A stretch of 39,629 nucleotides of DNA from Nitrosopumilaceae archaeon (GTDB lineage Archaea > Thermoproteota > Nitrososphaeria > Nitrososphaerales > Nitrosopumilaceae). Both the position numbers and the translations under genes were made by a program. Positions 14,106-22,245 of this stretch are shown piece by piece. Location of the stretch: NCBI GenBank assembly GCA_022823825.1, contig JAJEHG010000060.1, positions 1-39,629 on the forward strand, in the 5' to 3' direction. Every line of letters begins with the position of its first letter. Position 1 is the first letter of the stretch. The notes under the pieces were generated by a model, which was given only the letters and a program-made list of their open reading frames with translations, did no database searches and was not told the origin of the DNA.

Positions 14106-16621
14106 GCAGCGGCAGTGACGGTGACGGGGGCAGCAGCGGCAGCGGCAGCGGCAGCGGCAGCAGGAGGGCCCCCACAATAACGGAAAAGGCCTGGAACCCG
14201 GGGCTCGAGTCGGAGATACGCAAAAAGTGGCAGGACGAGGACACCTACAGGTTCACCATTCAGGAGAAGGGCCAGAACTATACGATCGACACGCCGCCCC
14301 CGTACCCGTCAGGCAGGCCCTGGCACATCGGGGCCGCGGCCCACTACTCGCAGATAGACATGATAGCCCGCACCGCCCGCATGTCCGGCAAGAACGTCTA
14401 CTTTCCCATCGGGATAGACAGGAACGGGCTGCCAGTCGAGATATACACGGAAAAAAAGCACAACATCAGGATGCGGGAGACTGACCGCACCGAGTTCCTG
14501 GGGCTGTGCAGCGACTCGCTTGACGAGCTGGAGTCCGAGATGGTCCAGATAATGGACGGGCTCGGGCTCAGCGGCGACACGTCCAAAAGATACCGCACCG
14601 ACACGCCCCGGTACAGGGCGCTCACACAGGCCACGTTCATCAGGATGTGGCGCAACGGGGACGTCTACCTGGCAAACAGGCCCAACAACTACGACTGGGT
14701 GTCCGGCACCACCATAGCGGACGCGGAGATCGCGTATGCCGAGATGCCCGCAAAGCTCGTACACATGAGGTTCAGGCTCGAGGCCCCGCGGGAGGACGGC
14801 GAGGACCACATCATAGTCGCGAGCACCAGGCCCGAGCTGCTGTGCGCCTGCAGGGCCGTGATAGTGAACGCCGACGACGAGAGGTACTCGGGGTGCGCGG
14901 GCCGGACCGTTACGGTGCCAGTCACAAACCAGAAGGTGCCCATACTCGAGCACCACTCTGCAAGGGCCGAGTTCGGGTCGGGCGCCGTGATGGTGTGCAG
15001 CTATGGCGACCAGAACGACGTGGCGCTGTTCAGGGAGCTGGAACTGGAGGAGGTGGCCGCCATCGGGCTCGACGGCCGCATGACCGGCGCCGCGGGCCCC
15101 TACGCGGGCCTCAGGCCAAAGCAGGCAAGGGCCAAGATCATCGAGGACATGCTGGAGTCGGGGGATGTAATCAGCAGGGTGGAGGAGATAACTCACCGCA
15201 CCCCGGTGGCGGAGAGGAGCAGGAACCCCATAGAGATAATCCCGATGGAGGAGTACTATATGAAACAGATGGACTATACGGACCGAATCAGGGAGATGGC
15301 AGAGGGGATAACCTTCCACCCTCCCATGCACAAGCAGGTCCTGTTCAACTGGCTCGAGTCCATAAACATGGACTGGCCCATATCGAGGCGCCGCTACTAC
15401 GGCACCGAGATCCCCGCGTGGCGCTGCAAAAAGTGCGGCGACACGTACGTGCCGGAGCCTGGAAGGTACTACAGGCCCTGGACTGAGGAGTGCCCCGCCC
15501 GGGAGTGCCCCAAGTGCGGGGCGTCGGACTTTGCCGGCGAGGAGCGCACGTTTGACACGTGGATGGACTCGAGCATATCGCCGCTGTTCATATGCGGGTA
15601 CGCGGGCGGCGGGGCGGACGGTGCCTCCGACAACGGGGCAGGCGACAGGTTCGAGAAACTGTACCCGGCCTCCATCAGGCCCCAGGCAAAGGACATCGTC
15701 AGGACCTGGCTGTACTATACGCTGCTGCGGTGCGACAAGGTGACGGGCACGGCGCCCTGGTCGGAGGCGTGGATAATGGGGTACGGGCTTGACGAGCACG
15801 GGCTGAAGATGAGCAAGAGCAAGGGCAACGCGATAGACCCCCTCCCGGTGATAGAGAGGCTCGGGGCCGACACGTTCCGGTTCTGGAACGCAAGCGAGGT
15901 GAACCACGGGTACGACTTTAGGTGCAGCGAGCAGAAGATAGAGTCGGCAAAAAAGTTCCTCAGCAAGCTGTGGAACGTCTCCAGGTTCCTGTCGTCGTTC
16001 GAGGTACCGGACGGCGGCGGCGGGGGGGACGGGGGCGCGGACCTGCTGGTGCAAGACAGGTCCGAGCGCGATAATCTGCAGGACGCGGACCGGTGGATAC
16101 TCGGGGAGCTTGACGTGCTGATACGGCAGTGCCGCAGGGGGTATTCGGAGTACAACTTTTTCACCCCCGCCGTCGCGGTCAGGGAGTTCACGTGGAACGT
16201 GTTTGCCGCGCACTATATCGAGATGGTGAAGGGGAGGGCGTACGGGCTGGGCTTTTCTGAGGGGGAGCGGCTGGCGGCCGTACGGACGCTTCACGCCGTG
16301 CTGCATACCATACTGAGGCTGCTTGCACCCATCACGCCGTTCATCACCGAATACCTGTGGCAGAGCATGTACGCCGCGCCCGGCGGCAGGAGCATACATC
16401 TTGAGATGCTGCCCGGCCGCACTCCGGCGCCTGACGGCCCTGACGGCGATGACGGCACCGCCACAACCAAGGCGATAACAGAGTTCAACTCCATGGTGTG
16501 GAACAGGAAAAAGTCCGAGAACCTGTCGCTAAAGGACGGGATTGCACTGGAGATTCCAGATGCCCTAAAGCCGTTTGAGAGGGATCTGAGGGCTATGCAC
16601 AACATAACAAACGGTGGCTAG
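14102..16621 (+). CDS. valS: Valyl-tRNA synthetase
   Basis: This 839-aa class I synthetase charges tRNA-Val. The HIGH motif is PWHIGAAAHYSQ (residues 74-85), the KMSKS motif is GLKMSKSKGNAIDP near residue 570, the editing domain has STRPELLCACRAVIV, and the catalytic domain has DWPISRRRYYGTEIPAW. The last motif and a zinc-ribbon-like CKKCGD/CPKCGA pair match archaeal ValRS better than LeuRS or IleRS; I judged this from motifs, so isoleucyl specificity is a remote alternative. Two simple-sequence stretches are unusual: a Ser/Gly/Asp tail at residues 2-22 encoded by GGCAGC repeats, and a Gly/Asp run (GGGGGDGGAD) before the anticodon-binding domain. The gene overlaps the PTPS-like gene by 4 bases at the start and pdxT by 4 at the end. 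Confidence 0.9.
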   Translation: MSSGSDGDGGSSGSGSGSGSRRAPTITEKAWNPGLESEIRKKWQDEDTYRFTIQEKGQNYTIDTPPPYPSGRPWHIGAAAHYSQIDMIARTARMSGKNVYFPIGIDRNGLPVEIYTEKKHNIRMRETDRTEFLGLCSDSLDELESEMVQIMDGLGLSGDTSKRYRTDTPRYRALTQATFIRMWRNGDVYLANRPNNYDWVSGTTIADAEIAYAEMPAKLVHMRFRLEAPREDGEDHIIVASTRPELLCACRAVIVNADDERYSGCAGRTVTVPVTNQKVPILEHHSARAEFGSGAVMVCSYGDQNDVALFRELELEEVAAIGLDGRMTGAAGPYAGLRPKQARAKIIEDMLESGDVISRVEEITHRTPVAERSRNPIEIIPMEEYYMKQMDYTDRIREMAEGITFHPPMHKQVLFNWLESINMDWPISRRRYYGTEIPAWRCKKCGDTYVPEPGRYYRPWTEECPARECPKCGASDFAGEERTFDTWMDSSISPLFICGYAGGGADGASDNGAGDRFEKLYPASIRPQAKDIVRTWLYYTLLRCDKVTGTAPWSEAWIMGYGLDEHGLKMSKSKGNAIDPLPVIERLGADTFRFWNASEVNHGYDFRCSEQKIESAKKFLSKLWNVSRFLSSFEVPDGGGGGDGGADLLVQDRSERDNLQDADRWILGELDVLIRQCRRGYSEYNFFTPAVAVREFTWNVFAAHYIEMVKGRAYGLGFSEGERLAAVRTLHAVLHTILRLLAPITPFITEYLWQSMYAAPGGRSIHLEMLPGRTPAPDGPDGDDGTATTKAITEFNSMVWNRKKSENLSLKDGIALEIPDALKPFERDLRAMHNITNGG

Positions 16622-17376
16622 TCGCGCCTTTTGCGCCGCCGCACCGCGTCCACAAAGTGCTGGTGTATGGAAAGGTCGCCTGCCAGCTCGGGGTGGAACG
16701 CCGTGCCGATTATGTCGCCCTTGCGGACCGCGACTATCCTGCGCCGCGGGTTGCCGCCGCCATCGGTGGCCGCATCACCATTGTCATTATCACCGCCACC
16801 AACACCACCACCGCCGCCCACGCCAGGCGGCAGCTCGCAGAGCGCCTCCACGTCCGGCCCAGTCCCGCATACGACGGGGGCCCGGATAAAGACGCCCTTG
16901 AAGTTTGATATCGCAAGAGATTTGATGTCCAGCTTGGTCTCAAAGGACTGGCGCTGGCGCCCGAAGGCGTTGCGCTGCACCTCTACGTCAAGCACCCCCA
17001 GAAGCGGCTGCCCGTCGAGCCTTCCGACCGTCCGGTCGTCGGCTGACCTTGCAAGCATGATGAGCCCCGCGCATATGCCCAGGACCGGCATGCCGTCGCC
17101 GTTGATCCTCTCCCGTATGGCGTCAAGCACGCCGCCTGCAGCGGAGAGCCTGCCGATGGTGGTGCTCTCGCCTCCCGGAATTACGAGCCCGTCCAGCCTT
17201 GCTATCTCGCCGGCGGTCTTTACCTGCAGCACGGCGTCGTCCTCAAAGCCGCGCGGCGCCTTTAGCGCGCTCGATACGGCGGCCACGTTCTCTGCCACGT
17301 CGCCCTGTATGGACAGCACCCCTATGCGGACGCCTTTCCTGTTGCTGTTGCTGTTGCTGCCGCCGTCGCTACTCAT
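16618..17376 (-). CDS. pdxT: Pyridoxal 5'-phosphate synthase glutaminase subunit
   Basis: PdxT hydrolyses glutamine and channels ammonia to PdxS for vitamin B6 synthesis. Class I amidotransferase signatures are present: [13 protein letters not shown] at the start, the oxyanion strand [15 protein letters not shown], the nucleophile elbow [10 protein letters not shown] with the catalytic Cys, and the His/Glu pair in [10 protein letters not shown]. At 252 aa it is longer than the roughly 190-200 aa usual for PdxT. The excess is a Ser/Asn-rich N-terminal tag encoded by a GTTGCT repeat (plus strand, 17341-17361) and a Gly/Asp/Asn-rich insert before the last motif. It overlaps pdxS by 4 bases (ATGA) and the convergent valS by 4 bases. 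Confidence 0.95.
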   Translation of the reverse strand: MSSDGGSNSNSNRKGVRIGVLSIQGDVAENVAAVSSALKAPRGFEDDAVLQVKTAGEIARLDGLVIPGGESTTIGRLSAAGGVLDAIRERINGDGMPVLGICAGLIMLARSADDRTVGRLDGQPLLGVLDVEVQRNAFGRQRQSFETKLDIKSLAISNFKGVFIRAPVVCGTGPDVEALCELPPGVGGGGGVGGGDNDNGDAATDGGGNPRRRIVAVRKGDIIGTAFHPELAGDLSIHQHFVDAVRRRKRRD

Positions 17377-18341
17377 GCCGACGCCCCCCTCTCCTGCATG
17401 CGCAAGTCAAGCGTCTTTACGTCAAGCCCCAGCATGGACTGCCTCTCGTCGATCATCTTTTGCGCCTCGCATACCACGTCGGGATCGTCCCAGTACGTGG
17501 TCGCCATAACTATGGACCGCGCCCGCTCGGCCGCGTCGTCGGAGCTGAATATGCCGGACCCGACGAATATCCCGTCGCACCCAAGCGACATCAGGTATGC
17601 CGCGTCCGCGGGGGTGGCGATGCCGCCGGCCGCAAAGTTTACGACAGGCAGCCTTCCCAGCTTTGCAGCCTGGTCCAGCATGTCGTACGAGACGCGAAAC
17701 TCTCTGGCCAGCCTTATCATGTCCTGCCTGTCCCCGGACTCCCTGACCGCCCTTATGACGCGCATCTCGTCGTTGAGCTTCTTGATGTGCGTGACGGCCT
17801 CGGCCACGTTGCCGGTTCCCGGCTCGCCCTTTGTGCGTATCATGGCCGCGCCCTCCTCTATGCGCCTGAGGGCCTCGGCAAGCGATCGCGCCCCGTTTAC
17901 AAACGGCGTGGTAAAGTCCCACTTCCATATGTGGTGGGACTCGTCGGCGGGCGTGAGCACCTCCGACTCGTCTACCATGTCGACGTTGCAGGATGCCAGC
18001 ACCCGGGCCTCGGCCACGTGCCCTATCCGGCACTTTGCCATTACGGGTATCGTAACGGAGTCCATGATCTCCTCTATGACCTTGATGCTTGCCGTGCGGG
18101 CGACCCCGCCTGCGCGCCTGACGTCGGAGGGCAGCTTGTCAAGCACCATGACTGACACGGCGCCCGCCTCCTCCGCGATCCTGGCCTGCTCTGTGTTGGT
18201 CACGTCCATGACGACCCCGTTTTTGAGCATGTGCGCGAACCCGCGCTTCAGCCTGGCGGTGCCCCGCATGGAGTCGGCGGAGCCGGACTTGTCGCGCACG
18301 ATCCCGGCCGCGTCACCGCGCTGCCCCGACAGTGATATCAT
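17373..18341 (-). CDS. pdxS: Pyridoxal 5'-phosphate synthase synthase subunit
   Basis: PdxS builds PLP from ribose 5-phosphate, glyceraldehyde 3-phosphate and PdxT-derived ammonia in a dodecameric (beta/alpha)8 barrel. The 322-aa sequence has all expected motifs: [19 protein letters not shown], the first Schiff-base Lys in [25 protein letters not shown], the second Lys in [27 protein letters not shown] and [10 protein letters not shown]. The N-terminal 25 residues are a short extension. A TATA-like ATAAAATA on the minus strand lies about 27 bases before the ATG, giving a leaderless pdxS-pdxT transcript. This is the ribose-5-phosphate-dependent route used by archaea. Confidence 0.97.
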   Translation of the reverse strand: MISLSGQRGDAAGIVRDKSGSADSMRGTARLKRGFAHMLKNGVVMDVTNTEQARIAEEAGAVSVMVLDKLPSDVRRAGGVARTASIKVIEEIMDSVTIPVMAKCRIGHVAEARVLASCNVDMVDESEVLTPADESHHIWKWDFTTPFVNGARSLAEALRRIEEGAAMIRTKGEPGTGNVAEAVTHIKKLNDEMRVIRAVRESGDRQDMIRLAREFRVSYDMLDQAAKLGRLPVVNFAAGGIATPADAAYLMSLGCDGIFVGSGIFSSDDAAERARSIVMATTYWDDPDVVCEAQKMIDERQSMLGLDVKTLDLRMQERGASA

Positions 18342-18558
18342 ACGTGGGATCGACGCCTCAGGCTATTTTATCTATTTGCCCCGGCTCCTGTGCATTATCT
18401 GGCGGTGACTCCAATCCTCCATCTTTGAGATCCGATCCGCTTCTTGTCAGTGTGTGAACCTGGGTGATTGTAATCTGTACCCAAAAACAGGACGTGTAGT
18501 CAAGACGCGACGGGAGCTGCTCATGACTCTTTAAAAGCTACAGTCCTGTAATACGTGC

Positions 18559-20088
18559 ATGAAGGCCGGTATTGTTATTGTGGCGCTCCTTGTGATCGTC
18601 GTGCTGGCCACTGCCACTGCCGCTTATGCCGAGATACCCGACTGGGTCAGGATCGTGGCTGACCTTTGGTCGGAGGGACACATAGATGATGACACATACC
18701 TAAGCACCATAACGTGGTTGATAGACAATGGATTCATTGTATTGCAGGCAGACCCGGTCCAGCAGCAGCCGGGTACAGATGCATACGACGGAAGACCGAC
18801 ACACGATGATAATCCTCCTAGGGAAGAGGCCAAGCCCACAGTCACGCCCCCGACTGACGTATCGGTCAACGCCGCCGGAATCCTTACCGCGCTGCCCTAC
18901 CTTGGAGTGGCGTCTGCCACCGACGCCGCGGGCGGTTCGCCCGTAATTACGAACAACGCGCCCGACATGCTTCCGATCGGCACCACCACCATAACGTGGA
19001 ATGCCACGGACTCGTCTGGGAACTGGGCCACCGCGACACAGCTGGTGACCGTATCTGAGGGCGATCTCGACTCCGACTGGCACTACGCGCTGAGGTGGTA
19101 CGAAGGACATTGGGGGTACGCTGCCATAACGTTCGCAAAACACTTCGACAGCCTGACCATAGAGCCGAGTGACGTTGGGGATGGCGACGCGCACCTGTTC
19201 AAGACGTTCCGCACCGACGACATACGAAACCGCAACATTACGATCAAGTCCGACGCGTCCAGCCCACAGAATGTGACGATATATGTTCTGGACGGGGCGT
19301 ACTCAAAGCACGTACCGTCGGACTTTACCCTGCCGGGCGGGCCCGCCCTCAAGGGCGGCGGGATACTGGCATCGTATTTGCTGCCTGACATGCCCGAATC
19401 GTTCGAGCCTGACTGGACACGCTCTCAGCTGGATGAGACCACGCTCGTCATATCGCTGGAAAAGAAGGTTCCGATTAAGAATTTCAAGATACACTCAGTC
19501 GAGTTTGAAGGACACTCCAAGTGGACGTTTGAGGACTACAAGGTGCAACAGAGAGGCGACAAGGGGACGTACCTCCTGCTGCCCACTCGTCCGTCCGTGC
19601 ACAGCCTTCCGGTCCACGACACCTTTGACAGATCGCTTGACGGATGGACGTACTGGGGACACACGTCAGACTATGCCTTCGTGCGGGACTACTCGGCTGG
19701 CAGGCCCGCGCCGTCCGCGTCCATAAGCATGGATCAGTTCGACGTATTCTCGGGCATGAGCAAGATAGTCGACGTATCTAGCATGCAGGACGGCCAGAAG
19801 CTGACACTGTCGTATGACTACCGCGCGTCCTCCGGCTCGACTCACAGCTTTGTGACAAACTCGTTCCTGCGCGTGCTTGACGCGGACACCGGGGAGGTAC
19901 TGTTCAAAGCCGAGCCGGCGTACGGCGGCACCACGGATACGGGATGGCAGTCATACAGCACGGATCTGACAGACGAGACGGCAGGCTCCGACCGGATCGA
20001 GATAGTGCTCGGGCTGCACGACTCTTGGGTTGCAAGCTGGGGCCAGATCAACTGGTATGACAACGTGGCAGTGTACGCGACAAACTAG
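18559..20088 (+). CDS. Secreted protein with thaumarchaeal N-terminal module and HYR-like domain
   Basis: The 509-aa protein begins with a clear signal peptide (MKAGIVIVALLVIVVLATAT, cleavage expected near AAYA-EIP). It is followed by IPDWVRIVADLWSEGHIDDD and TYLSTITWLIDNGFIVL, a module I know from many exported thaumarchaeal proteins. Residues about 95-155 resemble a HYR/Ig-like domain (ASATDAAGGSPVITNNAP, GTTTITWNATDSSGNWATAT). The remaining 350 residues are beta-rich and include a likely concanavalin/jelly-roll-type C-terminal domain (DTFDRSLDGWTYWGHTS, LTLSYDYRASSGSTHSF). There is no obvious C-terminal anchor, so it is probably released or bound at the S-layer. A TATA-like CTTTAAAAG is about 28 bases upstream. 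Ligand unknown. Confidence 0.8.
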   Translation: MKAGIVIVALLVIVVLATATAAYAEIPDWVRIVADLWSEGHIDDDTYLSTITWLIDNGFIVLQADPVQQQPGTDAYDGRPTHDDNPPREEAKPTVTPPTDVSVNAAGILTALPYLGVASATDAAGGSPVITNNAPDMLPIGTTTITWNATDSSGNWATATQLVTVSEGDLDSDWHYALRWYEGHWGYAAITFAKHFDSLTIEPSDVGDGDAHLFKTFRTDDIRNRNITIKSDASSPQNVTIYVLDGAYSKHVPSDFTLPGGPALKGGGILASYLLPDMPESFEPDWTRSQLDETTLVISLEKKVPIKNFKIHSVEFEGHSKWTFEDYKVQQRGDKGTYLLLPTRPSVHSLPVHDTFDRSLDGWTYWGHTSDYAFVRDYSAGRPAPSASISMDQFDVFSGMSKIVDVSSMQDGQKLTLSYDYRASSGSTHSFVTNSFLRVLDADTGEVLFKAEPAYGGTTDTGWQSYSTDLTDETAGSDRIEIVLGLHDSWVASWGQINWYDNVAVYATN

Positions 20089-20187
20089 TAATGGCATGCG
20101 CCAAATCGTGTAGAAGACAGCACCTTGCTGACAGCGGCAAAGTTACAACCAACGTCCGAATGCACAGGGATCTACCCGCCAATCGGC

Positions 20188-20233
20188 CGGGGCTATAGCA
20201 TAATGGTTAGTTCTCGCCGCGGCCCTAGCCCCG
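20188..20233 (+). other. Hairpin containing a tRNA-like D arm
   Basis: CGGGGCTA (20188-20195) pairs perfectly with TAGCCCCG (20226-20233). Inside it, TAGCATAATGGTTAG resembles the start of a tRNA D arm (TA at positions 8-9, loop AATGGTTA), but no anticodon arm or T arm follows within the stem. It is therefore not a complete tRNA. Options are a remnant of a tRNA gene with an internal deletion, a half gene, or simply a terminator hairpin between the convergent genes at 18559-20088 and 20249-20791. Confidence 0.35.
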
Positions 20234-20248
20234 CTGTCACAATCGTCG

Positions 20249-20791
20249 TCACGGCTGCCGCTTTTGCAGGTCCTCTATGATCCCGTCAAGCTCCGACTCC
20301 ACCATGGTAATTATAGGCGGTATGAACCCGGACGTGACGTTCTGCTCCGGCCAGTGGAGCTGGTTGGCCCTGCCGTTGAGCGTCACCTTTACGTTTGACT
20401 TTTGGTATTCGGTCGCATTCTCAAACACCGGGAACGACTCCGACGGGATGGAGATGAACCCGGTCTCCTTTATGAGGGCCCTGATCTTTGCAAGCTTTGC
20501 GTCGTCAAGCTTGGACTTTATGTCGGGCCTGAGGTACCCTTGGTCGGAGACGGTATACTTTACCTCGCCGTCGTTCTTTATGACCAGAATCTCCGTATAC
20601 TGTGAGCCTACCCGCTCTGTTATGCCGTGCGAGACCTTTTTGAGCTGGTGCTTTGTGTACTCGATGTCTATAGTGTCAAAGGAGTGGGCCGCTGACACGG
20701 GTATCTCGTTTTTGGTCAGGAGGGGCACCGAGATGAGGAGCGCCATGACGACCGGAATGGCGCCCAGAGCCAGATAGAACGGCCTTACCAT
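20249..20791 (-). CDS. Membrane-anchored hypothetical protein
   Basis: The protein of about 180 aa starts MVRPFYLALGAIPVVMALLI, a positively flanked hydrophobic segment that should act as signal anchor, leaving the rest extracytoplasmic. The soluble part contains TEILVIKNDGEVKYTV, then SDQGYLRPDIKSKLDDAKLA and IRALIKETGFISIPSESFP, a beta-strand/helix mix whose layout I have seen in archaeal proteins of unknown role; I assign no function. Start 20791 is preferred to 20893 because a TATA-like CTTATTTGA lies about 26 bases upstream and the hydrophobic segment then becomes N-terminal. Confidence 0.7.
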   Translation of the reverse strand: MVRPFYLALGAIPVVMALLISVPLLTKNEIPVSAAHSFDTIDIEYTKHQLKKVSHGITERVGSQYTEILVIKNDGEVKYTVSDQGYLRPDIKSKLDDAKLAKIRALIKETGFISIPSESFPVFENATEYQKSNVKVTLNGRANQLHWPEQNVTSGFIPPIITMVESELDGIIEDLQKRQP

Positions 20792-21331
20792 GCGGTATGT
20801 ATGTCGTGTCGTCAAATAAGTTTGATTCCAAGCGCCTAGGTGCAGGCCTAGGCCTCCTGTTTGTGAAATCTGTAGGTGTAGGATGACGGGCATGAGTTTT
20901 CAATGGATCTGAACCATGCTGTTTTGGACTGCTCTGGCCGCCCTATATGGTGTAGCGGATTGGCACCGTCACGCTCGCGTCAGGCAGACCTGTAGGTGCA
21001 AAACGCACTATGGCTTGACTATAACTCCCGTCCTGCTATGGTTGCTGTGATAAGCGATGGCGGTACGGCCGCCGCATCTGGAGGCGGACCAAGCTCTGCT
21101 GACCGAGTGCCTGATGCCGCCTAGATTCACTAGTGAGCACAGCGCCGGTCCCTTCACTCGACTTGGCTCCTGTTTGGGCCGATACGGCCAGTGTGTGGAT
21201 TTGCCCGTCGTGCGTCAAAGATATCTGTCGTGTGGAATTTGTACCTGGTTGTCGGAGGACGTGAATTCATGCTCGTCTATCCGCTGTGCTTTTATAACAT
21301 ATCTTGCTAAATTAAACAGGGAAAATCTCAC
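20792..21331. other. 540-bp gap without a confident gene
   Basis: Several overlapping ORFs here look spurious. Two features stand out. One is a tRNA-like D arm, GGTG/CACC with loop TAGCGGATTGG (20949-20967), preceded by CCCTATAT and matching the A-box-like TGGTGTAGCGG; no paired anticodon or T arm follows. The other is a set of TATA-like blocks (CTATAACT near 21020 and CTTTTATAAC near 21294). The second block probably drives the small toxin-antitoxin pair at 21332. Confidence 0.4.
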
Positions 21332-21427
21332 ATGGCCAAAAAGATAACCAAAGAAGAGAAAGAAAAAATCATAGAGGATCTCCTAAACAAACACCACAAG
21401 GTATACGATCGGCTGGCAGAACTGTAA
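21332..21427 (+). CDS. Small antitoxin-like protein upstream of Doc remnant
   Basis: A 31-codon ORF begins MAKKITKEEKEKIIED and ends VYDRLAEL. It is strongly charged and helical, has AT-rich codons unlike the flanking DNA, and its stop codon is directly followed by the ATG of a Doc/Fic-like fragment (TAAATG). Position, size and charge suggest the antitoxin of a Doc-type module, but I cannot name a family. TATA-like CTTTTATAAC (21289-21298) and CTAAATTAAAC (21307-21317) lie upstream. Confidence 0.45.
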   Translation: MAKKITKEEKEKIIEDLLNKHHKVYDRLAEL

Positions 21428-21601
21428 ATGTACTATCCCACAGTTCAAGATGTTGAATTCATCATCGAAAAGCTAAACCGACGTTACAACATGAACGTGA
21501 CTATAATCAACAGGGGACAGCTAGATTTTGCCTTAGAGGTTATGTTTCCAATTCGGTGGGTGGGCTTGTTCTTGCCACCGAATTCGCACCGGCACCGTTA
21601 G
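21428..21601 (+). pseudogene. Truncated Doc/Fic-type toxin
   Basis: The ORF starts MYYPTVQDVEFIIEKLNRRY and runs to NRGQLDFALEVMF, matching the beginning of death-on-curing (Doc) proteins (PTVxDV..., then the RGxLxxAL element). It then diverges (PIRWVGLFLPPN) and stops after 57 codons, before the catalytic HPFxDGNKR motif that would make a Doc kinase. The point of divergence coincides with a perfect inverted repeat, AATTCGGTGG/CCACCGAATT (21550-21559 and 21575-21584). Deletion or insertion at that site probably removed the catalytic half, so it should be inactive. Confidence 0.6.
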
Positions 21602-21658
21602 TGGCGCCACAGAAGAATCACGCGTGTCACCTGTCAAGAATGCCTTCCCAATGCCCCG

Positions 21659-21730
21659 CTTGACGACAGGCTAAGACTGCATCATTCTGTTCGAAGCTGA
21701 TGCAGTCTGGGCCTGCTCTTGCACGTCAAG
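21659..21730. repeat. Long imperfect inverted-repeat element
   Basis: Three nested paired segments occur in order: CTTGACG/CGTCAAG (21659-21665 with 21724-21730), CAGGC/GCCTG, and a perfect 11-bp AGACTGCATCA/TGATGCAGTCT (21674-21684 with 21698-21708) around the loop TTCTGTTCGAAGC. The loop and closing bases resemble the hairpin at 1-28. It sits between the truncated Doc gene and the HicB promoter. It may be a MITE-like element, a structured RNA or a terminator. Confidence 0.55.
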
Positions 21731-21797
21731 ACCAGCCCAACTCAGGACCCGCCCAACGCAGATAATATTTTTAACGCTTGTGGGGGGAATTTACACC

Positions 21798-22010
21798 ATG
21801 AGCACGACGGTGCAAAAAAAGACATACTCTGTCGTAATAACCAAGGATCTTGAAGAGGGCGGATTCGTCGCCACTTGTGACGAGCTTCACGCGGTATCGG
21901 AAGGGAACACGTTTGGTGAAACGATGGAGAACATGAGGGAAGCGATGGAGCTAGCAGCCGAGGAGGGCGGGCACGCAACGGACTTTAACATGCTCGTCAT
22001 GGAACAGTAA
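21798..22010 (+). CDS. hicB: HicB-type antitoxin
   Basis: The 70-aa product (MSTTVQKKTYSVVITKDLEE) has the HicB partial RNase-H-like fold pattern: a strand YSVVITKD, then GGFVATCDELHAVSEGNT with the usual Gly-rich turn, then a helix (ETMENMREAMELA). No C-terminal DNA-binding segment is evident, as in short HicB proteins. I choose ATG 21798; a TATA-like ATATTTTTAA lies about 30 bases upstream. Its stop overlaps the start of the hicA remnant (TAATG), typical for hicBA coupling. HicB would neutralise a HicA mRNA interferase, but that partner is broken here. Confidence 0.75.
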   Translation: MSTTVQKKTYSVVITKDLEEGGFVATCDELHAVSEGNTFGETMENMREAMELAAEEGGHATDFNMLVMEQ

Positions 22011-22245
22011 TGGCGAGATTTCCGCGGGTGTCGGGCAACTAAATGACAAGGTACCTGCAGAAAAAGGGATTTGCCATAACCCGGGGGAAGGGAAGCCACA
22101 TGACGTTGCGTAACGAAGATCTCGTCACGGTCGTGCCCGCGGGGAACAAAAACTTAGGATCCGGACGCAGTTTTCCATACTGCTGTATGCGGGTATGCGC
22201 AAGGAGGAGTTCGTAGGTGATTATGAACGCGGCTTGGTGAAATAG
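22010..22245 (+). pseudogene. hicA: HicA-type toxin, nonsense codon plus frameshift
   Basis: The reading frame opens MARFPRVSGN, the standard HicA start, then meets TAA at 22040-22042, exactly where family members have a residue between SG and the next helix. It continues in the same frame MTRYLQKKGFAITRGKGSHM with the catalytic His of the GSH motif, and VTVVPAGNKNLGSG. After about 22165 the family C-terminus (FSILLYAGMRKEEFVGDY) appears only in another frame, ending at TAG 22243-22245. The nonsense change plus frameshift indicate a decayed mRNA interferase of the double-stranded-RNA-binding-fold type. Total length is normal for HicA (about 78 codons). Confidence 0.8.

Noticed and set aside
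14309-16399. 696-codon open frame antisense to valS
   Set aside because: Shadow frame: His/Val/Leu/Pro-biased composition, no domain, and it lies wholly inside an intact synthetase gene.
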